From the NCBI GenBank assembly GCA_030549495.1, contig JAUIRK010000106.1, positions 763,001-827,000 on the forward strand: a stretch of 64,000 nucleotides of DNA, given 5' to 3'. This DNA is from Nectonema munidae. Its lineage: Eukaryota > Nematomorpha > Nectonematoida > Nectonematidae. Each line of letters starts with the position of its first letter. The first letter of the stretch is position 1. Of the stretch, positions 34,390-46,200 are shown piece after piece. Made by a program: the position numbers and the translations under genes. Below the pieces are notes generated by a model. The model had not been told where the DNA came from. It was given only the letters and a program-made list of their open reading frames with translations, and made no database searches.

Positions 34390-34719
34390 TTAAAATCATT
34401 CACTATATTACTCACATAGTTTTCATTATGCATAGAAATTCTTTTTTGTACCAAAGAGTCAAAGTGGTCAGGTACCTTTACATGACTGGATTGGTAATTG
34501 GTACATGTAAATAAAATTTTGATATTATTTGAAACAAACAAATTTTTTTTAAATTTAAAATTAATTTGAAACAATATCTTAGATAAATGTGCTATATCAT
34601 CAGGAGTGTTATATGGAGGAACAATAAACTTAAAGGATACACTGAACGGAAGAAAGGGCATGCATAGTAAAAACATTGAACCAAGAAAAATGTAAAAAAA
34701 CGTTAATAGAATCATCGAA

Positions 34720-35137
34720 AAAAAATTATAAACATAAATTAAATAATTTTATTATAAACTTAGAATTCACTTAGTAAACCAGGAATATTTTTGTGTAAAA
34801 CGATTTGTTGAAACACAATTATAAATTTTTTAAAAAACTAGATATTTTGAAATTAATATAACAATGAATTGTATTGATATTATTTAGTTTTTGTTGTAAT
34901 AAATGGAAAATTTCAAGTTCTATTTTTTTTTAAATATTTTGATAGATTGATTGATGATTGACGTAGCTTGTAAGAAATTTTTTTTTGATAAAATTTAAAT
35001 ATAATTTTTTAATGTAGTAGTTTATTTCATTATAAATTTTTGTACATATGATATATAGTAGTTAAAAAAAAGATATGCAGAGAAAATGAATAAGTTTCTG
35101 AAGTTTCTGACCCCACGGGAAGATTATCTTCATTGCC
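34720..35137. other. Intergenic
   Basis: Very AT-rich; no supportable feature. Confidence 0.4.
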
Positions 35138-35225
35138 TCAATGGTTGTTAGGGTGTACCTCTCAGCTTAACAGTTGAATGTCAGGGGTTCGATCCCCAAA
35201 GCTCCCAACTCAAATTAACGTTAGG
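35138..35225 (+). mobile_element. tRNA-derived SINE, family 2, 3'-truncated
   Basis: TCAATGGTTGTTAGGGTGTA (A-box region) and CAGGGGTTCGATCCCCAAAG (B box) give the best-preserved tRNA-like head of this family. The tail is missing; LINE C starts a few bases later. Confidence 0.8.
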
Positions 35226-35239
35226 TGATTACTATAAAG

Positions 35240-36155
35240 ATGAAATGATCTCTGGATATGTATAGGAGAAATTAGATCGAAAATTTTACCTAGAGCTAGA
35301 ATTTAGGCTATCGATTGTTTGAGTGATTTCTTTTGTGGTTATTTCTGGGAAGGAAGGGTTATGAATCTTGGAAAGTGTTAAGGAGACCTGAGAACGAAGT
35401 AATAAGTGGTTTGCATGATCGGTAGAAGGAGAGTCGTGGGGAAAAAAGAAGTAAGGAAAAAAGGATTATGAGATATTTTGTCTTGAAAACAGGACAGAGG
35501 AATAAACGGAGGTTCAGCTTTTTTGTTCTTTTTAGATATCACTTTGATAATTTTCCATGGATTTTTGCCTGCTTGGAAAGTAAATTGGATCCAGGAATCT
35601 CTTTTTGCTTGCTTAATTGCGGCTTTAAAATCAAGGACAGAACTTTTATACTTAAGCAATGAATGGGTTGTGCGTTGCTTTCTAAAAAATTTTAGAGCGT
35701 GGCGAGCAGCTTGTTTTAGGCGAGAAAGATTAGAATTCCAGAAGAATGCATTTTTCCTAACGAAAACAGAATTTTTGGGAGTTGAAGAGGAAATGCTTTC
35801 AGAAATGACATTGTTCAATTAAAGAGAAAGTGAGTCAAGATCGACAGTTGAAGAAAGAGAGCAAAGAACAGGTGGGAGATTTCTTTTGATGGATTTGAGA
35901 AATGTAAGTCAGTGTAGATGATTTTTTAAATCCAATGAAGAAGTATCGATTTGAAAGGTAATATAGTAATGATCGGAAGCTGATGGGTTATTGGATATAG
36001 ACCAGTTGAGGTTGTGGCTCAGAGAAAATTTTGAGGTTATAGTGTGATCGACGTGTGAAGAAAAAAAAAGAGTCTTTGACGAATTTAAAGAAAGTGGGCT
36101 CATTAGAATTATCGGCCAGAAAGAGTTCGTGAGATGAAAGAAAAGATAACTTGGG
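35240..36155 (-). mobile_element. LINE C, endonuclease C-terminal part to pre-RT linker
   Basis: Minus strand: endonuclease end (SSHELFLADNSNEPTFF, then SISNNPSASDHYYITFQI, where S-x-S-D-H is the catalytic His region), then a linker (KNAFFWNSNLSRLKQAARHA, AKRDSWIQFTFQAGKNPWK) like that of LINE B but of a different family. The 3' part, including the RT core, is missing. It is cut off at 36155 by a piggyBac fragment. Confidence 0.85.
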
Positions 36156-37641
36156 AAGAAAAATAACTGGTACTATTAGAAGTAATAGAAAAAAAATATC
36201 CTCTTTTAACGATGAAACAGCTTAGAACAAAAGGTAGGGCCTATTACAATATTTTAAATAATGATTGTATAAATATATGTCAATGGTTCGATAACAAGTC
36301 AGTATTAGCTATTTCAAATGCATGTTCCGATCACCCAGTTAAACAAACTACAAGGTATTCTACCCAAGAAAAGAAAAAAATTAGTGTTCATCAGCCATAC
36401 ATCTTATATCTTTATAATAAAGAGATGAGATGGGTAGATCGTATGGACCAAAATATTTTACAGTACAGGTGCTCCATATGCGGAAAAAAATGGTATTGGC
36501 CCATCGTTAGTCATCTGCTTGATATGAGTGTCACTCAGTCTTGGATAATTTATAGACTAACGCCAAATGACAAGTTAGATCAACTTGGATTTAGAAGGCA
36601 GTTGGTTGAGTTGCTACTAAATAAGTACGGCATTCCTCCTCGTCCAGGGAAGGCATTAGCTGTGAGGAACCCCAATCAAGAGATTAGATATGACAAAATA
36701 GGACATTTTGTGTCACCGATACCCGATAAAAGAAGATTGCGATGTCGACATTGTCATTCGATGACCCCTACTTTGTATTAAGTGCAATGTTGGAATACAT
36801 GTGAAATGCTTTATTGAATATCATTCAAATTAATTTACATTTTTTTGCTTGTTTTCTTTTATATTTTTAATAATTGTAAAAAAAATTTTAATTGTATTTT
36901 TTGGTTTTACTGTAGCAAATGAAGTTTTTTACTGATTTCAAATACTTAAATGTCAAAAATATACATGCCTCTAAACAACTATTCAGACTACTTGTTTTCT
37001 ACTGTATTTTTCAAAGTTTAACTTAAAAAATTATATAAGTAGACCTTTTAAGTATCATTTCTTCACAACTTACTTTTTAATGTTTAAAAGCGAAACATAT
37101 ATAAATAACATATTTTCAAACCGTTAAGACAAAATGATTATATTTTTATATATTGTGCATATGATAAAATTTTTAAGGAATAAACATATTAGAAAATTTT
37201 TTCTTTATGATTTTATATGTAATAGAAAAATAAAAAAGTGTTTTTAACTTTTTAAACTAAAACATAACTAACTCTATACTGAACTAAAAGAGAAAATATG
37301 AAATTTCTAGAAATATGTTCATGGGCATGAACAAGAATTTAATAAAAAAATATTTGAGTTACTTTTACGTGTTACATTTTAATTTGAAAAAAACTATGAT
37401 GAACAATATTTGTTACATTTTAGTCTTATTTTCTAATTATATATTTTCAGTAGTGACCAGCGCATCATATAGGATACGCCTATTTTTGTACAGTTAAAAC
37501 TTTGCTCGCTACTTTTTTTTGTTAGAATATTCTTATTAAAGAACTTTTCATTCGATAAAAAAAATTTAAAGATTTTATCTAGTTTTTCGAACCTCAGTCA
37601 AAAGGGATATAATTTACTATTCTTAGCTCTGTCAAAAAAGG
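36156..37641 (+). mobile_element. piggyBac element, 5'-truncated (pB2), right terminus present
   Basis: The transposase C-terminal part runs to a stop at 36779-36781: KKISVHQPYILYLYNKEMRW, then VDRMDQNILQYRCSICGKKW with the third catalytic Asp, and WYWPIVSHLLDM. The Cys-rich tail is short (RLRCRHCHSMTP). About 860 AT-rich bases follow to a right end AAAAAAGGG with TTAA at 37642-37645, the expected piggyBac terminus and target. The left half is missing. The flanking sequence on both sides is LINE C, so pB2 had inserted in that LINE. Confidence 0.88.
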
Positions 37642-37645
37642 GTTA

Positions 37646-38160
37646 ATTGAAAAAATGTCATAAAAGTTGAAGTATAGAATGTTAAAAAGATTGGGCGATG
37701 AGATAGAGGAATGATTCAAGTTAACATGAAGGAAATTCAACATTTGAGAGACTTCAAAAGGGAGTTATGATTGGATAAAAGATTTGATTTGAGTTGAATA
37801 AAAAAGGGACATGTAGATGATACAGAAGAATGATTTTGTGAGCAATTGAAGCAACGGAGTTTGGAACTATCGTTTAGGAATAGACAATCAGAAGAAGGAT
37901 GACCTCTGTTTCCACAATAAGAACAATTATGAGAGGAGGCATTGCAAAAAGGTTTAGAATGTCCAAACTTCAAGCAGTTTTGACATTGTCGAACTTTGGG
38001 AATAGAGACTCTAGCGTTTAGAATTATGTAGTTGAGAATGACTCTAGGATTGTTGAGAAGGTGCTTACAGATGATAGAGTTACTAGGTTTCAAAAGGGCT
38101 GTATAGGATGATTCACCGATTTTGTCTAAAATTCTTAAAGGGATTAGAGTCTGATATGAG
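37646..38160 (-). mobile_element. LINE C, ORF1 C-terminus and start of ORF2
   Basis: On the minus strand, ORF1 zinc knuckles at about 37815-37990 (CQNCLKFGHSKPFC, CSYCGNRGHPSSDC, CFNCSQNHSSVSSTC) follow PLRILDKIGESSYTALLKPS. The first block of the ORF2 endonuclease (LNFLHVNLNHS) lies at 37660-37745. It ends at the TTAA where pB2 is inserted. It is the 5' counterpart of 35240-36155. Confidence 0.85.
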
Positions 38161-38199
38161 AATGAGTTTTAGGTATTTAGAGAGAGGAAAAAGATTCTA

Positions 38200-40270
38200 T
38201 CACTTTATGTAAGTTTTAATGAATTATATAATTGTGTTAAGAACGGTTTATTTTATACGTAACAAATTTTTTATATTAGCTACCAAACTTGAAACTATTG
38301 TAAGCAGTTGATTGACTTTGTTGTTCTGTAAATAAGTGACTTAAAATGTGTGGATAGAGATTTAGTTCTGGAAAATGTAACAAATGTTTAGATATGGTAT
38401 CGTAAGAATGATGTTTCTCATTTGTAATAAAGAGTTTTGAAAACTGAGTATAGTTTGTTGTGCAATAATAGAAAAAGATGCAGTGCCTAATAGCGTTAAG
38501 TTCATAATTATTCAATTTAGAATTGGAACAAAAAAATGTTTAGAATTTCAAGAGTTTTTATTTAATTTATCAAGAAGTGAGAGGTTAAAAGAGCCCCAGA
38601 TAATGCTTGTATACATAATGAGAGGAAAAATGTAAGTATAATATAGCTTTTTTCTAGATTCTAAAGATAGGTGTTTAATCTTGGAAAAAATTCCCGAAAA
38701 ACGAGACAATTTAGTTAATATTGATTTAGTATGAAGTGACCAAGAGAGGTTGTTCATAAAATTTAGTCCTAAATTATTTACATTCTCAGCACGTTTTATT
38801 TCAACGCCTCTAATTTTTAAAATACAGTTCTCCAAATTATGCTGTTTGTAAAAACAATATAACTGCATTTTCCTAAATTTAAACCCATCCTATTATGACA
38901 TGACCAGATATAAATGTCAGATAAACCCTTATTTACATCATTTATGGAAACAGATGAGGATGCATAGATCGTACGCCAACAAAAGTTAAGTAATTGATAC
39001 CAATGTCATTTATGTAAAAAAAATGAATAAAAATGGGCTCACAATTGAACCCTGAAGAACGGCACAATTAGTATTGAACATTTCAGATTGTAGACCACTA
39101 TAAGTAACCAAAGAAGTTGGGTTGCAAAAATATGATTTTAACCAGTTATAAATATATATGATCTTATGCCTATTTTGTATAACTTGTAATGTAGTAATGA
39201 ATCCGAGACAGTTCCAAAATCATTTGAGAAATCAAGAAATGTTCATAATGATTCAGGGATATGTCCTGTAGGAAACTGAATAGAGCTAATTCTGTGGATT
39301 TTTTAGAGATAAAGCAAATTGGATAGGCTTTAATAATGAAGGGTATTCTTCAAATTTTAATATTTAGTTTAGAACAACTTTTTCAAAAAATTTTGAGAAT
39401 GTTGATAAAACAGATATAGGCTTGAAGTGATTTATAGAAGTGCCTCTTTTATTACATTTAAGAATCGGAACCATTCTACTTAATTTTTGTAAAAAATCTT
39501 GAAAAAAAGAGGAGTTAAACAGAAAAGCTAAAATAACAACCATTATGGGAAGAGACAAGTTTATGATGTGCAGGTTGACTTCATCAAATCCAGAACCCTT
39601 CTTGTTTTTAATTGAAGTAGCTGCTAAGATTATATCATCAGAAGAAATCGAAAGGGCGACAAAAGAATTTTTCTTTAAATATTATTAATTTGTCACAAAT
39701 TATAGGTTATCCTTTGTCTGAAAAGCTTGAGCAAAATCTTTACAATTAAAAATTGTAATTTTCTGAGATTGAATATATTTTAAAATATCATTTATTTTTT
39801 TCCAAATATTCTTTTTATTGCTGTTCAAAAGTTGATCTTGCAGAAAAGAGATTTGGCCGAGTGAATTTTGACTTATAGTATTTCAAGACATTTTTATATT
39901 TAGCATGAGTATGAGCATTATTATATTTTTTTATTTACTTTGTATAACTTTTTTTTAAGAAGTTTCAATTTTTTAAGGGTATCATTGAACCAAGGTTTAT
40001 GCAACGGGCTAGAAGCTTTCCATTTTACTAAGGGAAACGCTTTATTAAATACCTTCCTAAAGGAATTGAAGAACATATCAAAAGACATTTAGAGATTCTA
40101 TCATCTAGCTCAAAAAAATTGTTTAAAAATAGACAACATATTTTATGGTCAGAAATTTTACAGTCGATATTAAACGTTATTATTTCTGTTTCAAAGTTGA
40201 CGAAAATATTATCAATAAGTGTTCCCGATTGACGTTTTTTTATTGAACTTTTCTTTTTGGTGATGGTATA
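38200..40270 (-). mobile_element. LINE E, Jockey/CR1-like, 5'-truncated
   Basis: Minus strand, in order: endonuclease end near 40230-40110 (LIDNIFVNFETEIITFNIDC, KISDHKI), RT start near 39460 (MVPILKCNKRGTSINHFKPI, SVLSTFSKFFEK), RT end near 38870-38560 (NVNNLGLNFMNNLSWSLHTK, KLYYTYIFPLIMYTSIIWG), and a 3' domain to about 38276. Many frame breaks in the middle. No RNase H is seen, which separates it from LINE B. Confidence 0.85.
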
Positions 40271-40279
40271 GTTTCATTT

Positions 40280-41534
40280 TTTATTTGTCATTCCTTGTAT
40301 AAAAGTTAACCAAAAATTTCCTTTTATATATATTATTCCTACAAAACAAAACAATGAAAAGCTTATTAGTTTTTTTCTAACTAATATAAACTTGACCAAT
40401 CATATTCTATTTAATGTTTGTTGGAATATTTGCCAAATGAATTTTTATGCTTAAATAAATGACGAATATAGTTGGTTGTGAAATGCCAATCAGAATCTTT
40501 TTAACACAAGTCATTTGTTACTATAACCTAACGATGTCATACACCATCGCAAATTAACGAAACATATTAGACAAAGTATATCATCGAAATCTCCAATATT
40601 TTTGGATAGATTATTCAAATTATACTTCAATTTCCTTCCGTAAAATGCTTTTAAATATGTTTGTTTAAATAAACAAAATCATTCTTAAAATTGTTAATAC
40701 TTTTAACAGACATGATCCATATGCGCCTTAGATCTTCCTCTATATACATCAAATCATATGGTTACTTGGAGAATGACATCTTCAGTCAGGCTAATTATTC
40801 CATCCATTTTGTATGTTTGTTAGAATTGTCCCAAAGAACTATAGTTGTTTGGATGATATTCTTTAAATTTTTAAGGAAGCAATTAAACCGTGTTTGGTCT
40901 TTACAGTGTCCAGCCTGGATTTTGAGATGAAGGGATCACTTAAGTCCAGTGAAAGGGTGTGAGGCTTGTTGAGTTTTTATGAACATAAAAGACTAGCTCC
41001 TTATCATTAATCACAAACCAATCATCATGCTAGAACTTCTTTTGAGATTATTAGAATGAACCTCCTTGGGTTTTTAGACTCAAGCAACTTCAATTCTGCC
41101 ATAGCCACATTGAAATAATAGAGTGTTTTCCAACTTGTGATTAGAAGCCAACTAAAAATAATTGTCAGTCTCTCTATTTGTTAAATGTTCCATGAGGACA
41201 GTATAGTGAAGTTGATTTCACCATATGAGTGCCATGTCACGATGATGAAAAGATGATGATGTTTCCTTTCTTTCAATAAAATTTGCCATAATTAAAATTG
41301 TTAAGAATATAGGCTTTAACCAGTAAAGTTTTATGAGAGGTAGTTAGGAATGAAGTAGACTTTTTCAGAGCATTGAGTTGGTGTTTGGATTTTGCTATGA
41401 TAATGTTAAAGTGGTATTCGATTGTAAAGGCCTTGAGATAAAGTATCTATTTTCACAAAAAACGGAGAGCATTTTCTCAAAGCTGTGATGAATTGAGATA
41501 TGTTCTCATCCGCTTTGATGTCAGGAGGGAAAGA
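40280..41534. other. Intergenic, no assigned feature
   Basis: AT-rich. It may hold the decayed 5' part of the piggyBac element that follows, but I could not recognise it. Confidence 0.4.
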
Positions 41535-42575
41535 AATCTCAACGATAAGTTGTCCCCAATTCGAATCCTACATGATCATTTTTTTCAAAGCTGACATAAG
41601 TATTTCACTCCTCATGAATATGTTACCATAGATGAGCAACTTATAAAGTTTCGCGGCAAATCTTCTTTGAAAATTTACGATCGATCCAAACCTGGGCATT
41701 ATGGAATTAAATGTTACCATTGCAATGATGCTCCTAACTATTACATATTAGCACCTCAAATTTATGTTACAGGGTTGATAGACAAACGCTATTTTGCTTC
41801 GGAAGAAATTGTGAAAAGACTTGCAACACAAGCAGAACTGCCTCAAGGTTCTGGAATTTTTACTGATCGTTTTTTTACTTCACACAATCTTTGTAAATGG
41901 GCAAAATTAAATAATTATGGAACCGTAAGAGCTAACCGCAAATTCATGCCTCTAGTTATTAGACCTCAGTATTTTAAAAGACTTAAAGTAGTTTAACTAT
42001 TACAAAACACGCCAGTAAGAATTTTAAAGCTGTATGTTTTGCCCTCACAGCACTTGAGTATGATAAATTTGATAGGTGAAAAACATAAGCCTGAGACATT
42101 GATAGAATATAACAAATATAAATCAGGTGTAGATGTTAGTAATAGAATGCTGAGAGAGTTCACAAAATATATAAACCCTCAAGGAGATGGCCTTTTCTGA
42201 AATTTTATAATTATCTGGACATTGTAGCTCACAATAGCTGGATTATACAAAAGTACAATTATCCAGAATTTTTTCCTTCAACTCGCAAAAGTGGGAGAAA
42301 GTACTTCATCAGAGATTTATCGTTGAAGTTAAGTGAACTATCAATGCGAGCAAGGTGCAATGATCCCTTTACACACCGTCTTACAAGAGATCTCATAAGT
42401 TTCTATGGAATTGAGCAAGATTCAATTCAACCATCTACTTCTACACGAGGATATTGTTAGGTTTCCACTTGTAAACCTAGAAAAAGAACCACAATAAAGT
42501 GTTCTAAATGCAACAAATCAGTCTGTAAATCGCATACAATTTATTTGTGTGAAAAATATGACAAATAATATTTCA
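41535..42575 (+). mobile_element. piggyBac transposase remnant (pB3)
   Basis: YVTIDEQLIKFRGKSSLKIY holds the first catalytic Asp (DEQL-x-x-FRG). It is followed by KPGHYGIKCYHC and GIFTDRFFTSHNLCKW with the second Asp. Then come a frameshifted stretch, AHNSWIIQKYNYPEFF, SLKLSELSMRAR, and a Cys-rich tail (CKPRKRTTIKCSKCNKSVC, then KSHTIYLC). Several stops and frame shifts break it after 41990. Terminal repeats were not identified. Confidence 0.85.
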
Positions 42576-43131
42576 TATCTTCATATTTTTTTATTATCAT
42601 TGAAAATTGTAATGCTTTGTTTTTAACTAATTTCATTTTTTCTTAATTTTAATCTAAAATAAAGCGTTTTTAATGAAATTTTTTATCGTTTTTTTATAAA
42701 AAAAATTTTTCTGAGAAAAATTAAGGCTGTTATTAAAATATACGTGATAATTTGAATATAGGGTTTGTATATGTTAGTAGGCTAAATCTGCAATTCAAAA
42801 ATGTATTGGAGTAAAACTCCTAATTCTGTCTTGCGAAGGTTAATAAACAGTGTAATTATTTTCGTCTTGGTAATTTACGTGGTTATCTATCTTGTGAAAG
42901 TTTGCTCGAAAGAAGTTCGCCCCATGGGGAGCCTTGTAAATCCGAAGATTCTAGCGAACTATTTATGCTTAGGTTTTTTGCTCAGTTCGTAACTGCCTTG
43001 ATGCCATAAAAGTTATCGGTTAGATCAAACCGTGCGTCCCTTGAGTATTTTACGATTAAGTACCTTAGTAGCGAACTTTGTAATGAAATATCTAAAGCAT
43101 AACTTTTGATAAAACATTGATAGAGAAGTTG
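42576..43131. other. Between pB3 and the Msx 3' end
   Basis: AT-rich; the first part is probably the 3' flank of the piggyBac remnant. No supportable gene. Confidence 0.4.
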
Positions 43132-43137
43132 TTTATT
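43132..43137 (-). promoter_or_regulatory. Msx polyadenylation signal (candidate)
   Basis: AATAAA on the minus strand, about 110 bases after the Msx stop codon at 43245. Confidence 0.45.
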
Positions 43138-43244
43138 TTAGGCTATGATATAATAACAAGTGTGATATGACAATAGTTTTCTTTTTTCGAATAATTTATA
43201 TATAAATATACTGACTGTGATTAAAAATCGATAAAGCATCCACT

Positions 43245-46200
43245 TCAAAAGTTGTAAATAAAGGGATATGGATATAAAAGGCTATTATTGTAATTGGCCG
43301 GAGAAGGAAAATTTGAATTTGTAGCGATGCTGTGCGAGGAACTAAAAGGCGCTGAAGGAAATGAAGGCGTCATTGCTGTATTCTTATCCACTTCTACCTC
43401 CTGCAAGCGCTTTTCTTTTGCTCTTCTATTTTGAAACCAAATTTTTACCTGGATATATAAAATAATTAAGGATTAATTTTTATATACTCCTATATTTTAC
43501 TTTTTTACTTAAATAGATAGAGTTCTTGTTCTCAATCACGAGAATTCACTCTTTGATAGAGAATTTCAGAGTTTTAGAGGATTTGTTACTACAAAGTGTC
43601 CAACAAATAACTGGGTAAGATCCAAAGTCCATTCCCAGTTGAAGTTTAAATCAAAAATTTAGAATATGAGTGTGGCTTTAGTAAAGAAATTAATACTTAA
43701 AGTCTATGACAGTTGGTTTTACCATTCTCTTTTTTAGTTTAAATACTTTAGAGAAAATAAATTCAAAAATTAAAATTTTCTTGGATAGAAAGAGTTAATA
43801 TGAAGAAAAATGCTTTTGAATCCCCTACAAAGAAATCCAACTATTTTTGCATTCTGAAAATAATTAACATTTCAAAAGAATTATATATGTAAAACAAAGT
43901 GATGTGCTCTCAATTAAAAAATGAGGATTCGGTAAGACGTGGAGAGAAAAAAACTTTATTTAATTTTGGAACACTATTGTGTTTATCCTAAAAATATAAA
44001 AATAGGTGAGAATAGGGGGAAGAGAATACGGGAAAATGTAGTTTAAGAGATACAATGATGATGATTAACTTGATTTTAAAACGCAGATGACAGCAACGAG
44101 AAAAGGATTAGTAATAAAAAGGTACAAAACACAGTTCTGTTGAGAGCAAGACCACCGGATTAGGTGAGGAGTTTGATTTGATCATTTAGACTCACGCTCG
44201 TAAAGGATATAAATAATAATATAACAGACTCAATAATAATAACCCATACGCAGTGGTGGAATTCAGCCGGTTCGCACCGGTTCGTTAGAACCGTCTCATG
44301 GAATTTTGTTGATTAGGAAATAATCAAAATGGATCAGTTTATTTGCTGACAAATTTGACTATTTTCTAACAGAACCGACTGACAAAAAATTTGAATCCCA
44401 CTACTGCCCATACGTACCCATACAACCAAACAAGGTATAACTAAACAAAGACATCCATCATTCATATACACATAATATGATACAGCTAGGACATGCAGTT
44501 CTACAGTAGCCCTATTCGTATACCACGTGTTATACAGCATTATTCAACAAAGCTGATGAAATACTTTATAGATATAAGCACAACTAACCTATTAATTGGA
44601 GACCCTTATAACCATTCAGACCCTCGCTTTTATGTTTTTCTATCAGTAGACCCTCTATAATCCTTCGTTTCATCAGATTTCTTTCCTCCCATCAAAAGTT
44701 CTATTTTATCAAAATTCGGTTCGTGACCTTCTTTTACTGCATGCTGGACAATAAGTGGAGACTCTATCTTAGATTGTCTAAAATTACTTAAATGCTCCGT
44801 AGTTCTATCAAGTAAGCACCATCATTTCTTATCACAACTCTTACAATTCAAGGAGTATAATACAACACTTGAATTCGGTTTATGCCGACTCGCCTTTAAA
44901 GAAAAACCTAAAACAGTTTCTAAATCCAAATGTATTAGACATTATGTATATTATATTATTTATTATATTATATATTATTAGATTTATGTATATTTTTCAC
45001 AACTTTTTTGTTGTTCACAGTGAAAACTGGAAACAAATGAAATACTTACAAAGAAAAAATCATTGTTTTTTTTTGTAAAAAATAAAAGCTAGAATCAAAT
45101 AATAAATTAATGTTTGAACATTATACTTATAGTTGTTATGCTTAGAGTTTGATCGAAGATGACTACCGGATGCAACTATGTTCTATAACTAAAAATTAAC
45201 CACAAAATTTTCTAATGAAAGCCACTCTATGGATTTAAAATTTAAATATATCAGTTTTAGATTTTAGAAGATTTTTTACTGAATTGTATTTTATATTTAA
45301 AGATAACAATATTTCGAAATTTGGGTTTCAATAATAAATCCTTTATAGTTGAGAATAGTGGAAGGAATAAAATAATTATCTAGAAGAGTGTTTTTATTAT
45401 AGGTATAAGCAGTTCGTGTTCTACCAAGTGGGGCCTGTAGCAGATCGATTAAATATACAAATGATAGTCAGGAAGTAAAAATTTTTTTAATAAAATTGAT
45501 CTAGATTCTACAAAAAAGATAAAAACCACACAATTCAAGAGCAAAAATTTAGTTTAAAGAGGAAATATAAAAGAAGATTTGAAGAAAACTAAAAGATATT
45601 ACAAAAAGTCAAAAAAAAACTTTTCCAACTAAACGCGGGGCCCTTGTAAAGCGCGGGGACTGTAGCAGCTGCTACATCTGCTACTATGTTAATCCGGAAC
45701 TGGGTATAAGAAGTGATTGCTGACATGTATTAGAAATAAAAACATTGAAAAAGTTCTTTACAGGCGGATTATTATCAAAGTTCAATAAATTGTAATTAAA
45801 ATCCTCAACAAAAATTTTAAATTTAGTATAATCTTAAAAAGATGATCTAAAAAGATTATTATAATTTGTTAACATATATATCTACCTTTCATTATTGTTT
45901 TATATTTATTCTTTGTTTAATATATACCTTTTTTTATACTTAACATATTTATAACACACACACATATATATAACGGTGAATAGACATCTCGATGAATAGA
46001 CTCATATCCCTTTGCCTTTTCTCCTATAAATTTTAATTGCTAATTATGTTTTCCAATGCCAACTCGAAAGTCACAATTTTGAAAGTATTTCTTTATTTCT
46101 GACTATAAATCGCTTGCTCGTGACATCAGAGGTATTACTGAAACAACAAATAGCAAAAGAAAAAGATTGACAATTAAATTTTAAGCTGACTAATATACTT

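Larger units (their letters stand above)
33515..34715 (-). pseudogene. Unknown 227-codon reading frame split by two MITEs
   Basis: An ATG at 34715 opens a frame whose first 25 residues are hydrophobic (MILLTFFYIFLGSMF), like a signal peptide. It runs to the TTAA repeat of the MITE at 34284-34389, continues on the other side, runs into the 402-base hAT MITE, and continues again to a stop at 33515-33517. Discounting each MITE with one copy of its target repeat leaves 681 bases, exactly 227 codons, with no other interruption. Each insertion alone disrupts the frame. I do not recognise the family; cysteines are scattered, and there is no obvious second membrane segment. It could be a host gene recently lost, an exon set, or the gene of another element. 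Confidence is for the open frame, not for a function. Confidence 0.6.
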
